Assembly: GCA_033065855.1 (NCBI GenBank)
Contig: JAVXUO010001488.1
Location: 868,001-932,000, forward strand
DNA: 64,000 bases
Direction: 5' to 3'
From: Escallonia rubra
Taxonomy: Eukaryota > Streptophyta > Magnoliopsida > Escalloniales > Escalloniaceae
Of this stretch, positions 12,901 through 22,994 are shown in pieces. How positions within the stretch are numbered: the stretch's first letter is position 1; each line of letters opens with the position of its first letter. Below the pieces are notes generated by a model. The model searched no databases and was not told where the DNA came from. It saw only the letters and a program-made list of their open reading frames with translations. The position numbers and the translations under genes were made by a program.

Positions 12901-15900
12901 TTACTAAAGACTGCAAGAGAGAATTAAGAAAAGGAACCGTGCATACCAGAAAAGCATCAATACAAAAACAGCATTCCGGTAGAAATTGTAAAGGACCAGA
13001 TAACCAACTCGCTGATAATTCAAATGCCCATGTACCAAGAGTAATCTTTTCAAAAATCGAAACTGTCCCATAGCAAAGTCTGATGCCATAACTGCTTGAC
13101 GCCCTTCCTGACCACATATCCCGACACCAACATCCGCCATTTGGATCATTGAAACATCATTAGCCCCTGCAGAAGTGTTGTCAATCAAAGGCATGCGAGG
13201 ACAACTAAACTGTTCGTTCAATCAAGTATTGCACGAAGGGAAACACATACACAATGCTTTTGTAACAAATAGCTCAATCAAAATCTAATGTAGACCTCGA
13301 CTCAACAAGTACAAGATAGTTTGCAACTTCCCCCCTCCCCAGCAGCAAAAGATAATATCAGGATAATCAACTCACCATCACCTATAGCTAGTGTCATATC
13401 ATCAGTGCGGCTCTTTATTAAGTCAACAATTCCAGCTTTTTGCAAGGGTGCAACACGACAGCAAAGCACAACCCTACATGAAGTTGCAAGATCGAACAGC
13501 TGGAAATAAAATATTACCGTGTTAGACATTTCACAAGTGAAGACAAGAATTTTATGCAAAGGCTACTAAAAGAGACAAGTGTTCACAGATAGTCTATCTC
13601 TGAAGTTAAGATACCCAACAAATAAAAAAAATGCAAAGCAACACTCCAAAATACATCTAATTATCAAACTGAAGCTTTTAATTAACAGATGAAAGGAACT
13701 CATGCCTCAGATTCCAGATCTTTCTCCAAGATGTACACCAGACTGTTCCCATCAATTATTAGTGCTAGTGGCGCGCTAAAAGTTCCTTCTTCCTTTCCAG
13801 CATACCAATGTGGCAACTTGTCCAACTTCTTGTCGACGAGAACGTCATCACTATCACTTTCAGCATTCTTCTCTGCTTTCATGTTAATGTTCCTGCAATT
13901 TGCCACTGTCACACTATATCTGGCCTTAGCATCAGACAAGAGTTTTTTGCATTCATCCTCCGAATTGCCATTAATGACAATCTGATGCATATCAGCGGTC
14001 AGCAGTTTGCAAGAAAGACCAATCGAAATTGCTGTCTCCTGCTTATCGCCGGTTAGAACCCAAACTTTGATTCCTGCTTGCCGAAGGGCCTCAATGGCTT
14101 CTGGTACACCATCTTGTAGCTTGTCCTCAATTCCAGTAGCCCCAAGCAGACGCAAGTTGCATTCAATAAGAGCTGCTGTTTGACGTAATCTTATAGATCT
14201 GTCGGTCAAAGAAGTGCTTGCTTCTTCATACATACATTGCCACTCCTCAAGTTCTTCACCTGTAAGATCCTTAGCAGCAACTACAAGTGTGCGCAAACCT
14301 TCAGATGAATACTCATTCAAATGGCTTCGAGTAGCATGCTCTACATGATCATCCCTGGCAGAATCTTTGTTTATAATGTTGAGCATTGAAGTATCAGCAC
14401 CTTTGACGAGCACCTTAACATCATTGCTAGGAAATCTGATAACCACGGACATCCTTTTGCGGACACTATCAAACTCGTGCAGACCCAAAACTTCCAACCT
14501 ATATAGACAGAACAAAATGGTTGAGAAAGATAATCAAACCGAGTAATATAAAATAACTGATTCCAGGTGAAGGAACTGAAGTAAGAGAGCTTCTACCTTA
14601 GTTTCTCACCATTGACATCAACCACAATATGCCCAGACGTCCTCTCAAAAAGCGTGTACCCATAAGCCGAGGCGGCAGCAACCAGCGCTTGTTCATCAGG
14701 AGACTCACCCTGATAAGCAATTGCAACCATATCGTCATGTAGTTCACTCCCCTCGACACTTGAAGATGGACTTTGAGTAAGCATAGGAATAACAGTGTTA
14801 CACGCAGCCAATGCAAGAAAAAACTCATGCAAGGCAATCCTTTCATCTCCAGCTAAGTCTTTATGCAACATATCCATGAGATCAGAATCAATGGCAATTT
14901 TAGATTGAAGCTTCCATCTCCTCCTACCAACAGGGGCTCCTTTTGTTGCTACGTGCAGACATTCATAAAATTAGACTATAAAAAAATCGAAATCAAATAC
15001 ATGTGGAACAACAATAAACTAAATGGACTTTTCACTCAGTAAAGAGGACCCAAAAAGACATAAATGCACTGCCCAATACATACTACCTAGGCCAAGAGAC
15101 AAAACAGAGCAAAGCGAAAACAAAAAAAGGCAAAAGTTTAGGACTGTGATAGTTGTCCTCCTGGATAGATTCTGAGTGTCTTCTTAATCTTGGTATTGAT
15201 TGCTAATAAAGGCAAACAATGCATTACTTTCTCAAGTCTTAAATATAACTGTTAATTTGTCTTTTTATGTATAAAATGATATTTTCCAACACGAAGAGAG
15301 TTCCTGCATTGTGGCAAGGTACCATTAAACTGTTGCATAAGTCACACTTCAGTTCACTTTACATCGATTTTGTTGTTAGGCTCAACCCTGGTCGACAGTA
15401 AACCCTGTCCCACACACGAGTTTGGGCTGGTTCTTTGTAGGTAGACATAGCTGGGTCATTAAGGCACTTCTTCTATCTCCAGGCAAAAAGAAAACTGCAT
15501 ACTTGCTATGCTTTAATGCTTAATATACAGTAAGAAATTATTTTGTTGTTGTGTATCGGTACTCATAAAAAGGAGGAGAAAAACCGAAATGTTAAGATAT
15601 AAAAGCTTAAACCATATAAGTTCATCAAACAACACATAATAAGAGATCAAGAAAAATGGGCACCAACATACGACCTTAAGTAACCGAACCAGATTATGCA
15701 TTATTTTGCTTATTGTTGTCCTTTCCAGAGGGCAAGCTCCTTATGGTAATACTTAAAGTAGCGTCCCATATTATGGGCAAACAAGGCTTACAGGCCATAA
15801 CTATTGTACTACAGTGAAAACAGGAAAAGACCGTGTCAAAGTAAAGCAAATCTACAATCGTACCTGCAGTGTCTGAATCCTGCAAGATGCCCCCCATCAG

Positions 15901-17709
15901 CAGGGAGCTTCCATAATTCTTCCCATACACACTAGCTCTTTGGAACTCCATTTTGTTTTCAGTAAGTGTTCCTGTCTTATCGGAAAATACGTAGCGTATT
16001 TGACCCAAATCTTCATTTATATTCAAGGATCTGCACTGAAACCTTGAATCAGTACTACTGTCATACATATTTGCATCTCCAATCATGAAGTATGATTGTC
16101 CCAACCGAACTAACTCCATCGTGATGTATAGAGAAATCGGTATCATGATCTGGAACACTATAATAGAACTCAAAAAGGAGAAGAAGGTCTCCATGGGAAT
16201 CCCGTAAAATTTGTACGGCTTGCCAGGAAATTTTCCTTTTCCAACATAACTTTTCTTGTAATAAGGTATTGTATCCAAATGGTCCTTGTGGCTCTTTAGC
16301 CATAATAGCATCCCAAGTGCCACCACCAGGCACATGATGAAAAGAAAAACAGACAACCAAAGGGTTTCCCTATTCATGTAGGTCTCCAGTCTGCTTCTTT
16401 TCGATGGAGATGCAGCACTGTTCAGCATTGCCTTCGTCTCCTGTCCAGCATAAACTACTACACCAACAACCCACTCCGTGTTCTTCAGCTGACAACCACG
16501 CAAGACGATGTTTGACTGGCTGAGGGAAAATCTCTGCCCTTTCAACTCCATGTTTGCTGTAAACTCATATATATTCCTATTGGGCTGCTCACATCGGATT
16601 ACCCCGGAAATTGTCCCTCCTTCGAATACCATTGAAGTTGTTTCTTGCCTAGCATACCTTGTCTTCAAGTTCGACTCACCATCCAAATTCATCGTCTGTA
16701 TATAAGCAAGGCCGCTAGGATCACTTGTCCCTAAGAGCACCATGTCACATGGAATTGTCTCATCAGCACAGATCTTCAAGACCTCACCAGCCTGTATCTT
16801 CTTCCATTTCTTCAAAAGGAACTTGCCAGATTGGAGCACTAGCGCCTCCTTATTATTTTCATTCCGGTCAGACCTATGTCTTCGCCAATCCTCATAACCA
16901 TCTTTTATAGCAGTAACACAAAGCACAAAAAGAAGAGGAAATAAAGACACTGTTCTTCCAAAGACTGCCAGAGGTGGAAGCTGGTTGAGAGCAGCAATAG
17001 CTAAGAAATATAAATAAGCAACCCGATGGAACTGAATGAAGATATTCTTGGGCAAGAAATTGATGAATGTGTACTTGCTTGTCCGGATCTCATTCCCCGT
17101 AAACTCATACTTGTCATTAGTCCTCTTCGGGTCACTAATATGGATCAACCTAGGGTTATCTTCATGTGATAAATTATCGTCGAACTGCATACTTTTGTGA
17201 AAAACCCTCTGAGATTTGCTCAACTTATCCTGTGCCTGAGACGAAGCCCTAGATACTTCGAACTGGGCCCTAGATGAAGCCGCCCGAGATGAAGTCACCC
17301 GAGAAGATGCCACCCGAGATGAAGTCACCCGAGAAGATGCCACCCGAGACGAAGCCCTAGAAGCAACTTCAAAGTTCGTGGAATTGTGCTGAAGATCCAG
17401 AGCACCACCCCATGATACCATCCGCTTCCTCTCCAGCAGAGGGCATTCCGACGGCAACTGAATATTCAACCGACTATCAGACAAATTGAACTCCTTAGAC
17501 TTGGCAATCGAAGCAGAATGTTCAAGGGATTTCTCCGACAGATCGTCGTCCTCTTCCTTCGTGCTTAATGAAGTGTCGTCGAAAACCGACGAAGATAACG
17601 ATTCGCTACGACAGAGACAACCAAACGAGCTGATTCTCGTAGGGTGAAGATTCAAATTGGGAGCGGACAGAGGTTCATATGTTGACAGCAACGGCTTGCC
17701 GGAAGTCAT
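9972..17709 (-). CDS. ALA1: P4-type ATPase, phospholipid flippase (ALA1-like)
   Basis: Moves phospholipids from the outer to the cytosolic leaflet at ATP cost. Family knowledge places ALA1 at plasma or endomembranes with an ALIS beta subunit. Seven exons, 5' to 3': 17709-15864, 14948-14597, 14498-13706, 13499-13376, 13166-12947, 10741-10283, 10155-9972. They sum to 3978 nt and 1325 residues, somewhat longer than the ~1160-1240 usual for ALA1. Seen motifs: actuator [10 protein letters not shown]; the P4 signature [12 protein letters not shown]; the phosphorylation loop DKTGT with Asp577; nucleotide-binding KGADTSM; hinge [11 protein letters not shown] spanning exons 4-5; and hydrophobic C-terminal segments ending IAREAE. 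The longer open frame to 17766 begins with TTG, so the first ATG at 17709 is chosen. Residues 116-157 are a serine-arginine repeat. Intron 3 uses a GC donor. Confidence 0.93.
11071..11930. repeat. Direct and inverted repeats in ALA1 intron 5
   Basis: The 2.2-kb intron between exons 5 and 6 contains three related blocks. 11331-11530 and 11702-11930 are direct copies sharing TCTCATTGCC(C/T)AGCAACAA, TTTAGCAACAGCTTT and a conserved tail CCCCTTAGCT...CTGTTTCTCTTGT. 11071-11137 is an inverted partial copy with TTGTTGCTGGGCAATGAGA. They could be a degenerate mobile element or local duplications. A long intronic hairpin is possible in the pre-mRNA. Confidence 0.75.
17239..17364 (-). repeat. In-frame 5-residue repeat in ALA1 N-terminus
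   Basis: Within ALA1 exon 1, about residues 116-157, units of [10 protein letters not shown] repeat with few changes; at DNA level the unit is 15 bp, arranged as 30-bp pairs. The stretch lies before the first membrane segment in the predicted disordered cytosolic N-tail. It accounts for part of this protein's extra length. Confidence 0.9.
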
Positions 17710-17747
17710 AAAGAATCCTCCAATGGATACACATTGGAGAACAGCAT
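17706..17747 (-). promoter_or_regulatory. Short upstream ORF overlapping the ALA1 start codon
   Basis: On the minus strand an ATG at 17747 opens a 13-codon frame ([13 protein letters not shown]) whose TGA shares the bases ATGA with the main ALA1 ATG. A second upstream ATG at 17734 is out of frame and runs past the main start. If the 5' UTR includes this stretch, both would affect initiation. The leader may instead be spliced just upstream, removing them. Confidence 0.45.
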
Positions 17748-18850
17748 CGCTACGCCCCCAGCACAAAAACTCTTCTAGAACCTATAACCGACACCAAACA
17801 TTGACCGCCCAAAGGTAGATTTCATCGTCTGCTGCCCAAGGAACTCGGCTCCGGGTTGCAATTAGAACCATATCCCTTCCTCAAACAAACGAACCCGATG
17901 GACAGCCAACATAATCATTCTCAATGAACCATTGTAATCAAATACGATGCAATGCAGACATTTTTTTCTCCTTGTCCCGTAAACACTGACCTCTTTCTCC
18001 TGCACGGAGGCAGACAAAGGTTCACGGATGGCTCCAATTCACGCTCCACACCAAAAACACAGCTATCTACGGGTTCATCACGAAATGCCAAAACTGCAAA
18101 CCAAAAACAGGACACGGCAAAAAACAAAATCCAATCAATGTCAATTGCGATAAAAGCAACAGGAATCGATCTCGATTGCGTCTTTTCACGCACGATCGCG
18201 GATCGATCCAAATCGACAAAAGATTTCAAAAATGTACCTCAAGATACATCAATGTACCTCATAATTAGAAACCAGAACACACGTGAAAATATTTACCTCC
18301 GGTAATCGCAAAAGCCCTAAAGAGACAAAAAAACAAAATGGAGCTGCGTTATCGCGCCTGGGAATTGGTGAAACAAGGATCGGTTTCGGCCTTGAATGCA
18401 CTGAATACGAAATGATGGCGAAAATACAGATCTGGGGCGTATTAACGCCGATAGCCTGGCAAAACAGCCTTTTCTGCGTGACGTTAAAGGCCAATCTTGT
18501 TATAAAAATGTGCAAATACAGAGAATTAATTAGGGATTGTATTTAGTAGTGGGGGATTGGCTTCGATTTCTCTTTTTCGCTGATAGGGATTGAGATCGAC
18601 GGGGCAGGCAGGCGGCACAAGGACCGAGAGAGAGTGCGTGCGTGCGTGTGTGTGAGAGAGAGAAGGGAGATGAGCGGTGGAGCACGAATATTGGCTTTTT
18701 GCTGCTGTGATTTGTCTTTTGGTTTGGGGGCGGTGAGTGAGTCGTCGGAATTGCCCCAAACGGGAAAGGATCGTTGCCGTTAATTATGGCGTTCACCAGA
18801 AGGCAAAAAGCTATATATAGTGTGTGTGAGCGCGCGCCTAAAACGAGGGG
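17710..18850 (-). promoter_or_regulatory. Inferred ALA1 leader and promoter with TATA box
   Basis: On the minus strand a CTATATATAG box lies at 18811-18820. It is followed by a CT- and CA-rich stretch (about 18800-18550) typical of plant 5' UTRs, including a (CT)n/(CA)n microsatellite near 18627-18665. The ATG is over 1 kb downstream, so a leader intron is likely, but I did not fix its borders. Confidence 0.45.
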
Positions 18851-19529
18851 TAGGTTGTCAAAAGCCGTTTCGCCTTTCTTTGGTTAAAATGTCTTCACTG
18901 CCCCCCCACCGATTTCTACGGACACTGGATCCTGTTCTTTTAAGTTCCTTTTAATTACTTCTTTTTTTTGGGGTGCTATCGGAAAAAAGTGTCGCTAAAT
19001 GACAGTTAGCATTCCGAAGATGATCTTCTATTCAAATTGGTAATAAGACAAAATGCTGTCGCATAAATCACAAAATTCATACCGGTTGAATTTCGTTTTG
19101 GTGAAGCCGATTGCAAAATACGATGCTTTTTTTTATGTTGAGTCTCGTTATATGATTGTTTTCTTTATTACATATCTCAAACTAATAGCGAGAACTTTAA
19201 GAGCTTTTAGAGCCATATACTTGCACTTACCGGAGCCAATGACTCCCGAGATTCTATACACTGAAACATTTTTGAACTTATGGCCCGAAAAAACTTCATA
19301 TAGGGTCTCCAGAAAAAAAGTATATATTATAGGCCACCAAAGCAAGTGAAGATGGACTAGCAGAGATCTTCCGAGTTAATCCTAGAGAGTTGGACAAGTT
19401 GAACTCAATACGTATGGACCAAAGCTGAGCTCAAAGCTGTTGGAAACAATCACCAATATGAACTAAGTTGTCACTAAATCTGGTTGTGACGCAGCTCGTA
19501 AGCACCTAAATTAATATCTTGGACTTTCA
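18851..19529. other. Gene-free stretch
   Basis: Nothing recognisable as a gene or named element. The sequence is AT-rich and leads into the LINE remnant. Confidence 0.5.
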
Positions 19530-20046
19530 ATGAAGATTGACATTGATGGTTGTGCTAAAAGGAACCTGGGTGGTGGATATGGCGGCCTAATCAGAGACAA
19601 CAAATGCGATTGGCTAGGAGGCTTTTATGGCTGCTCCCGCTTTGCGATGCACTTGAAGCTGAATTGTATGGGATCTTAAAAGGACTGCAGGTGGTAAGAG
19701 ACAAGAAGATGAACGAGGCCGTGGTTGAGACAGATTCCAAAACAGCAAGAGATTTGATCCGAACTGAAGATAACGAGCTTCATCCCTTGATAAATATCAA
19801 TCAAAGGATTGCAAATTTCTTATGAGAACTGCAAGTTCATCCAGCTTGCACGTGTAGAAAGGGGGCAACCAATGCGCGGACCAACCCGTGAAGATGGGAA
19901 TGCAGCAGGGTCTGCTTTTGTGTATTTCATGCAACCACCGCCACTGGAGGTCATCCCACTAGTTGCTGATGCCGCAAGAGTTGCCCATAGTAGTGCCTAC
20001 TTAGTTTTAATTTATTTCTGTTGTACCTAAAGGAAAAAGAAAAAAA
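19530..20046 (+). pseudogene. LINE-type RNase H domain remnant
   Basis: Plus-strand frames read IDIDGCAK...GGYGGLIRDN, then after a frame change CDALEAELYGILKGLQ and AVVETDSKTARDLI. A second change follows near 19860, then NQCADQPVKMG. This is the order of the RNase H-like domain (RVT_3 type) at the end of plant non-LTR retrotransposons: a first Asp, a Glu in EAE, and an Asp in ETDSK. At least two frameshifts and stops make it a pseudogene. An A-rich run (20029-20046) directly after it may be what is left of the LINE poly(A) tail. Confidence 0.75.
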
Positions 20047-20610
20047 GCCTCCAGATTCCAACTTCTTCCTTGACTTCCCAGTTCCCAGTCTTGCTCTTTT
20101 AGCAGTGGCTTGAGCTTGAACAGGCTCTAGTCTCTACAATGCTACTCCCCATCCTTTCCCAGTTTCTGCACATCAGTTCAAAGCAGAAACACAAAAAGAA
20201 CAATTCTCTAAATGCAAAGTCAGATGCAGTAGAGTACAAATCCCAACTTGCTCAAAGCTTCATGCCCCCTCTATTTTATACGCTTGTCCAAAGCTTCATA
20301 TGCCCCCAATTCACAACATAAGCAGTGGGTAACAAGTAGATGCAACCAGCTGCTCATGAGCAACAACTGATCCTTGGAGTTCTCCAAATTCTCATCTACC
20401 AAGGCCTGGGATGATCAAATGTAGTGCAACAATAACACTTTGACTAAAAGAAACATCATGGGAATTCTGCGAAAGCAATTACTGATTGTTTTAACACTAC
20501 ACGCGTATACAATGAGGTATTATAGCAAGATATTTCAACCCTTTTCTACTTTACAAAGGAAAAGTTGATTAACAGCACCAAGAAAGATCAAGCAACACCC
20601 AAACCACTTC
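20047..20610. other. Intergenic, probable 3' UTR of coiled-coil gene
   Basis: No separate gene is seen. The part nearest 20611 should be 3' UTR of the minus-strand gene ending there. Confidence 0.4.
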
Positions 20611-21458
20611 TCATCTCTCTGTATCAAGTTCCGAACTCGGACTCTGGGATGTGCTTTCTTCTGTCCGTTCCTCTTCCATGCACTCGCCTTTCACAGTCTA
20701 AACAATCCAAGAACACACTATTTTATCAATTTCCTAGACTAGGTTTTCTTGAGAAACATAGAAGCAGACAGATTGAATCAGTAAAACAACACGTAATTAC
20801 CTGCAACTGATCGCCCCTCATCTTTTTTTCGCCTTCCTTATCTCTCAGGGATCGAGGAGAAATTCTCTAAGTCAAGCCAATGAGTAAATCAATCAGAATA
20901 ATAAGAGATCTAAACGAACTAAAGTTAATTCATTGAAGCTTGTTTTGGCGGTGTGGAGATCAAGAAAATCAAACATTTACTCAGTAACCAAAAGATAGCT
21001 AAATTTCAATCTGTTTTTGTCTCTCTCACCATGCATGAAGATCTGAGCTCCTTTAGTCGATACAGCCGATCCACCTCGATCTCCAGCACCTTCTGCACTT
21101 CCCCCCGCTTCTCCAGCTCCTTGATATGCAAGTTTAGCATAACATGTCTCTGTCTAAGCATCTCCTCTGTCTTCTCTCTGTCTCGCCTCAACCGCTCCAT
21201 CTTCTCGCGGATCGCGCTAAGCTCCTCAGCCAGCGATGCATCCAGCGACTCGATCTTCGTAGGAGTAGCACAGGCAGGATAATTCTCCTTGTCGGCGTCA
21301 TTCGCTAGCGAAAACTCGATCCAATCAGGTTTCGATTTTGGTTTCACATGATGGTTACCGACAAGATTTGCTGGGGAATTGATGGATTGGAGCGGCTTCC
21401 GGCCTGATTTAGGCCGCGGGATCGTCGTTCCGGAGAGGGGAGAACGTGCCGAAAGCAT
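20611..21458 (-). CDS. Small coiled-coil protein of unknown function
   Basis: Three exons: 21458-21030, 20866-20801 and 20697-20611, all phase-0 junctions with GT-AG borders, giving 193 residues. The first exon alone runs on to a stop at 21006, but a GT donor directly after SSCM opens into an exon coding RISPRSLRDKEGEKK, which fits better. The N-terminus is basic and Ser/Pro-rich with KPDWIEFSLAND. Residues ~70-135 form a charged coiled coil (SAIREKMERLRRDREKTEE, HIKELEKRGEVQKVLEIEV). The C-tail is acidic and ends SSELDTER. No catalytic motif, signal peptide or membrane segment is visible. It has the look of a conserved plant family of unknown role; I cannot name it. ATG at 21458 is the first in frame. 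Confidence 0.78.
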
Positions 21459-22388
21459 TTGCAGTTGAATGAGAGATCAGGTGGAGCTCTGTTTGATAGC
21501 ACTGTGTGAATGTAAAAGATCGGATTTTAATTTGAATTTGAATTTGAAAGGGAGCAGGCGGACTAACGGCTACTACTTATAAATGTGTTTGGTCGGTGAT
21601 GTGGTCTGACCAGAAAGCGTTCAAATTTGCTGGCGCTTTTCTACATACCGAGGCATGAGAGATTCTCCCCTGAAGCTACAAACACTGACATCACTTCAAC
21701 AACATTCTATTTTCTATTCTTTTGATTGATTTTGGACGGGAGTGGAGAGAGATTCACGTTTTGAAAACTCTTGAAATATGCTTTGGCGCAGTGAGGGGAG
21801 CGAGTATCGTATGATTTCGGATCGTTAACTCAGATATAATTGAAGAAGGAATCAAAGAAAACAACAATATAAATTTAAAACACTAACGTGAAACTTGCGT
21901 CTCAATTGACATTAAAAGACAACACTTCACATTCGGTGCGTATTTTTAAGACCCATATTAGGTTGGTACCGAGGGAAAGAAAAATAGTGAACTCGATGCC
22001 CATCAGATAGAATGCAAAACGGTTATATCGGGTTCATTGTCCGCCGCCGTTATACCACCTATCAGATAGAATGCAAAACGGAAACGTTGTAGGGCCATGT
22101 TACTCCTCTAACTTGCACACTATGGTTATATCGGGTTCATTGTCCGCAGCCGTTAGACCGGACCTTCTTTTGTGTGTGTGGGTACTTCTTATGACGGTAA
22201 ATCTTCTCTCCCTTGCTGTCTTTAGATTTGTATGTGCTGATATCAAGTCAGGGGTCAAAAGTAGGAAACAATATGGCTTTTGCCAGGTCGTTATTGCCTT
22301 TAATTTAACAACAGGACCACTGTTCGTCCAACTGTATTTTGCCAATTCCCACCGTCTTGTAAAATTCTTCTTATCAATCGAACACGAA
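21459..22388. other. Intergenic with interleaved short direct repeats
   Basis: This is the upstream region of the coiled-coil gene. Two short direct repeats interleave: TCAGATAGAATGCAAAACGG at 22003-22022 and 22062-22081, and a ~37-bp block starting GGTTATATCGGGTTCATTGT at 22021-22057 and 22124-22159. No gene is seen. Confidence 0.6.
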
Positions 22389-22462
22389 GGCCTATTAGCT
22401 CAGCTGGTTAGAGCGTCGTGCTAATAACGCGAAGGTCGCAGGTTCGAGACCTGCATGGGCCA
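22389..22462 (+). tRNA. trnI-AAT: tRNA-Ile (AAT)
   Basis: A 74-nt cloverleaf with acceptor arms GGCCTAT and ATGGGCC, A-box TAGCTCAGCTGGTTAGAGC, and anticodon loop CTAATAA carrying AAT. The T arm is GCAGG-TTCGAGA-CCTGC and the discriminator is A. CCA is not encoded, as in eukaryotic nuclear genes. There is no intron. A T7 run at 22463-22469 directly follows. Confidence 0.95.
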
Positions 22463-22469
22463 TTTTTTT
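22463..22469 (+). terminator. RNA polymerase III T-run terminator
   Basis: Seven T residues start at the base after the tRNA discriminator, the standard pol III stop signal. Confidence 0.85.
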
Positions 22470-22994
22470 GTGCCCCTGATTGATGTTTTGACATGCCTGC
22501 ATTTCCCGCAGCAGATGTAGCATTGAGACTTGTTGAGTTGGCCCACGACCTACCAATTTTGCGCACCGTATCGGCGTCAGTTGTGGATCTGGGCTTGGAT
22601 TGAAGTGTTTCGATCAGTACTGAGGGTACTTGTCTGCTGAAATCAAGATTTGTCAGCGTCTTGACTTATAACCTGTAGTGAGGCATCTTCCTTCGAGTGG
22701 AAAAAATGGCAGGAAATAGAATGATCATCGAACCATTTTGTGCACTACCTGTTGTCCAATACTGTATGTTAAGTCCTATATTTAGCATCTCAGTTATAGT
22801 CTTCTGGGAAGCATTTGCATTTCTACCCATCCTTTCTTACTTCTTTCACACTTGCTTATTATTTAGTGTACAAGAGGGGAAGAAACTCCAAGGTCAACAA
22901 AAGAGGAAGCAAATACGTGGAATTCACTAAAGGATGGAAAGCATTCCATCTGTGGTGTTATTATATACGAAAGAAGAAGCATCGCCCTTGCAAG
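22470..22994. other. Intergenic, probable 3' UTR of PRC-barrel gene
   Basis: No gene is recognised between the tRNA and the stop codon of the minus-strand PRC-barrel gene at 22995. Confidence 0.5.

Noticed and set aside
17710-17766. Longer N-terminus for ALA1 starting at 17766
   Set aside because: The codon there is TTG. The first in-frame ATG is 17709.
18526-18796. Open frames of 77-88 codons upstream of ALA1
   Set aside because: They fall in the CT/CA-rich leader and microsatellite, and have no domain or conservation signal.
21006-21029. Single-exon end of the coiled-coil protein (ETKTD)
   Set aside because: A GT donor directly after SSCM and two further in-frame exons give a better conserved C-terminus.
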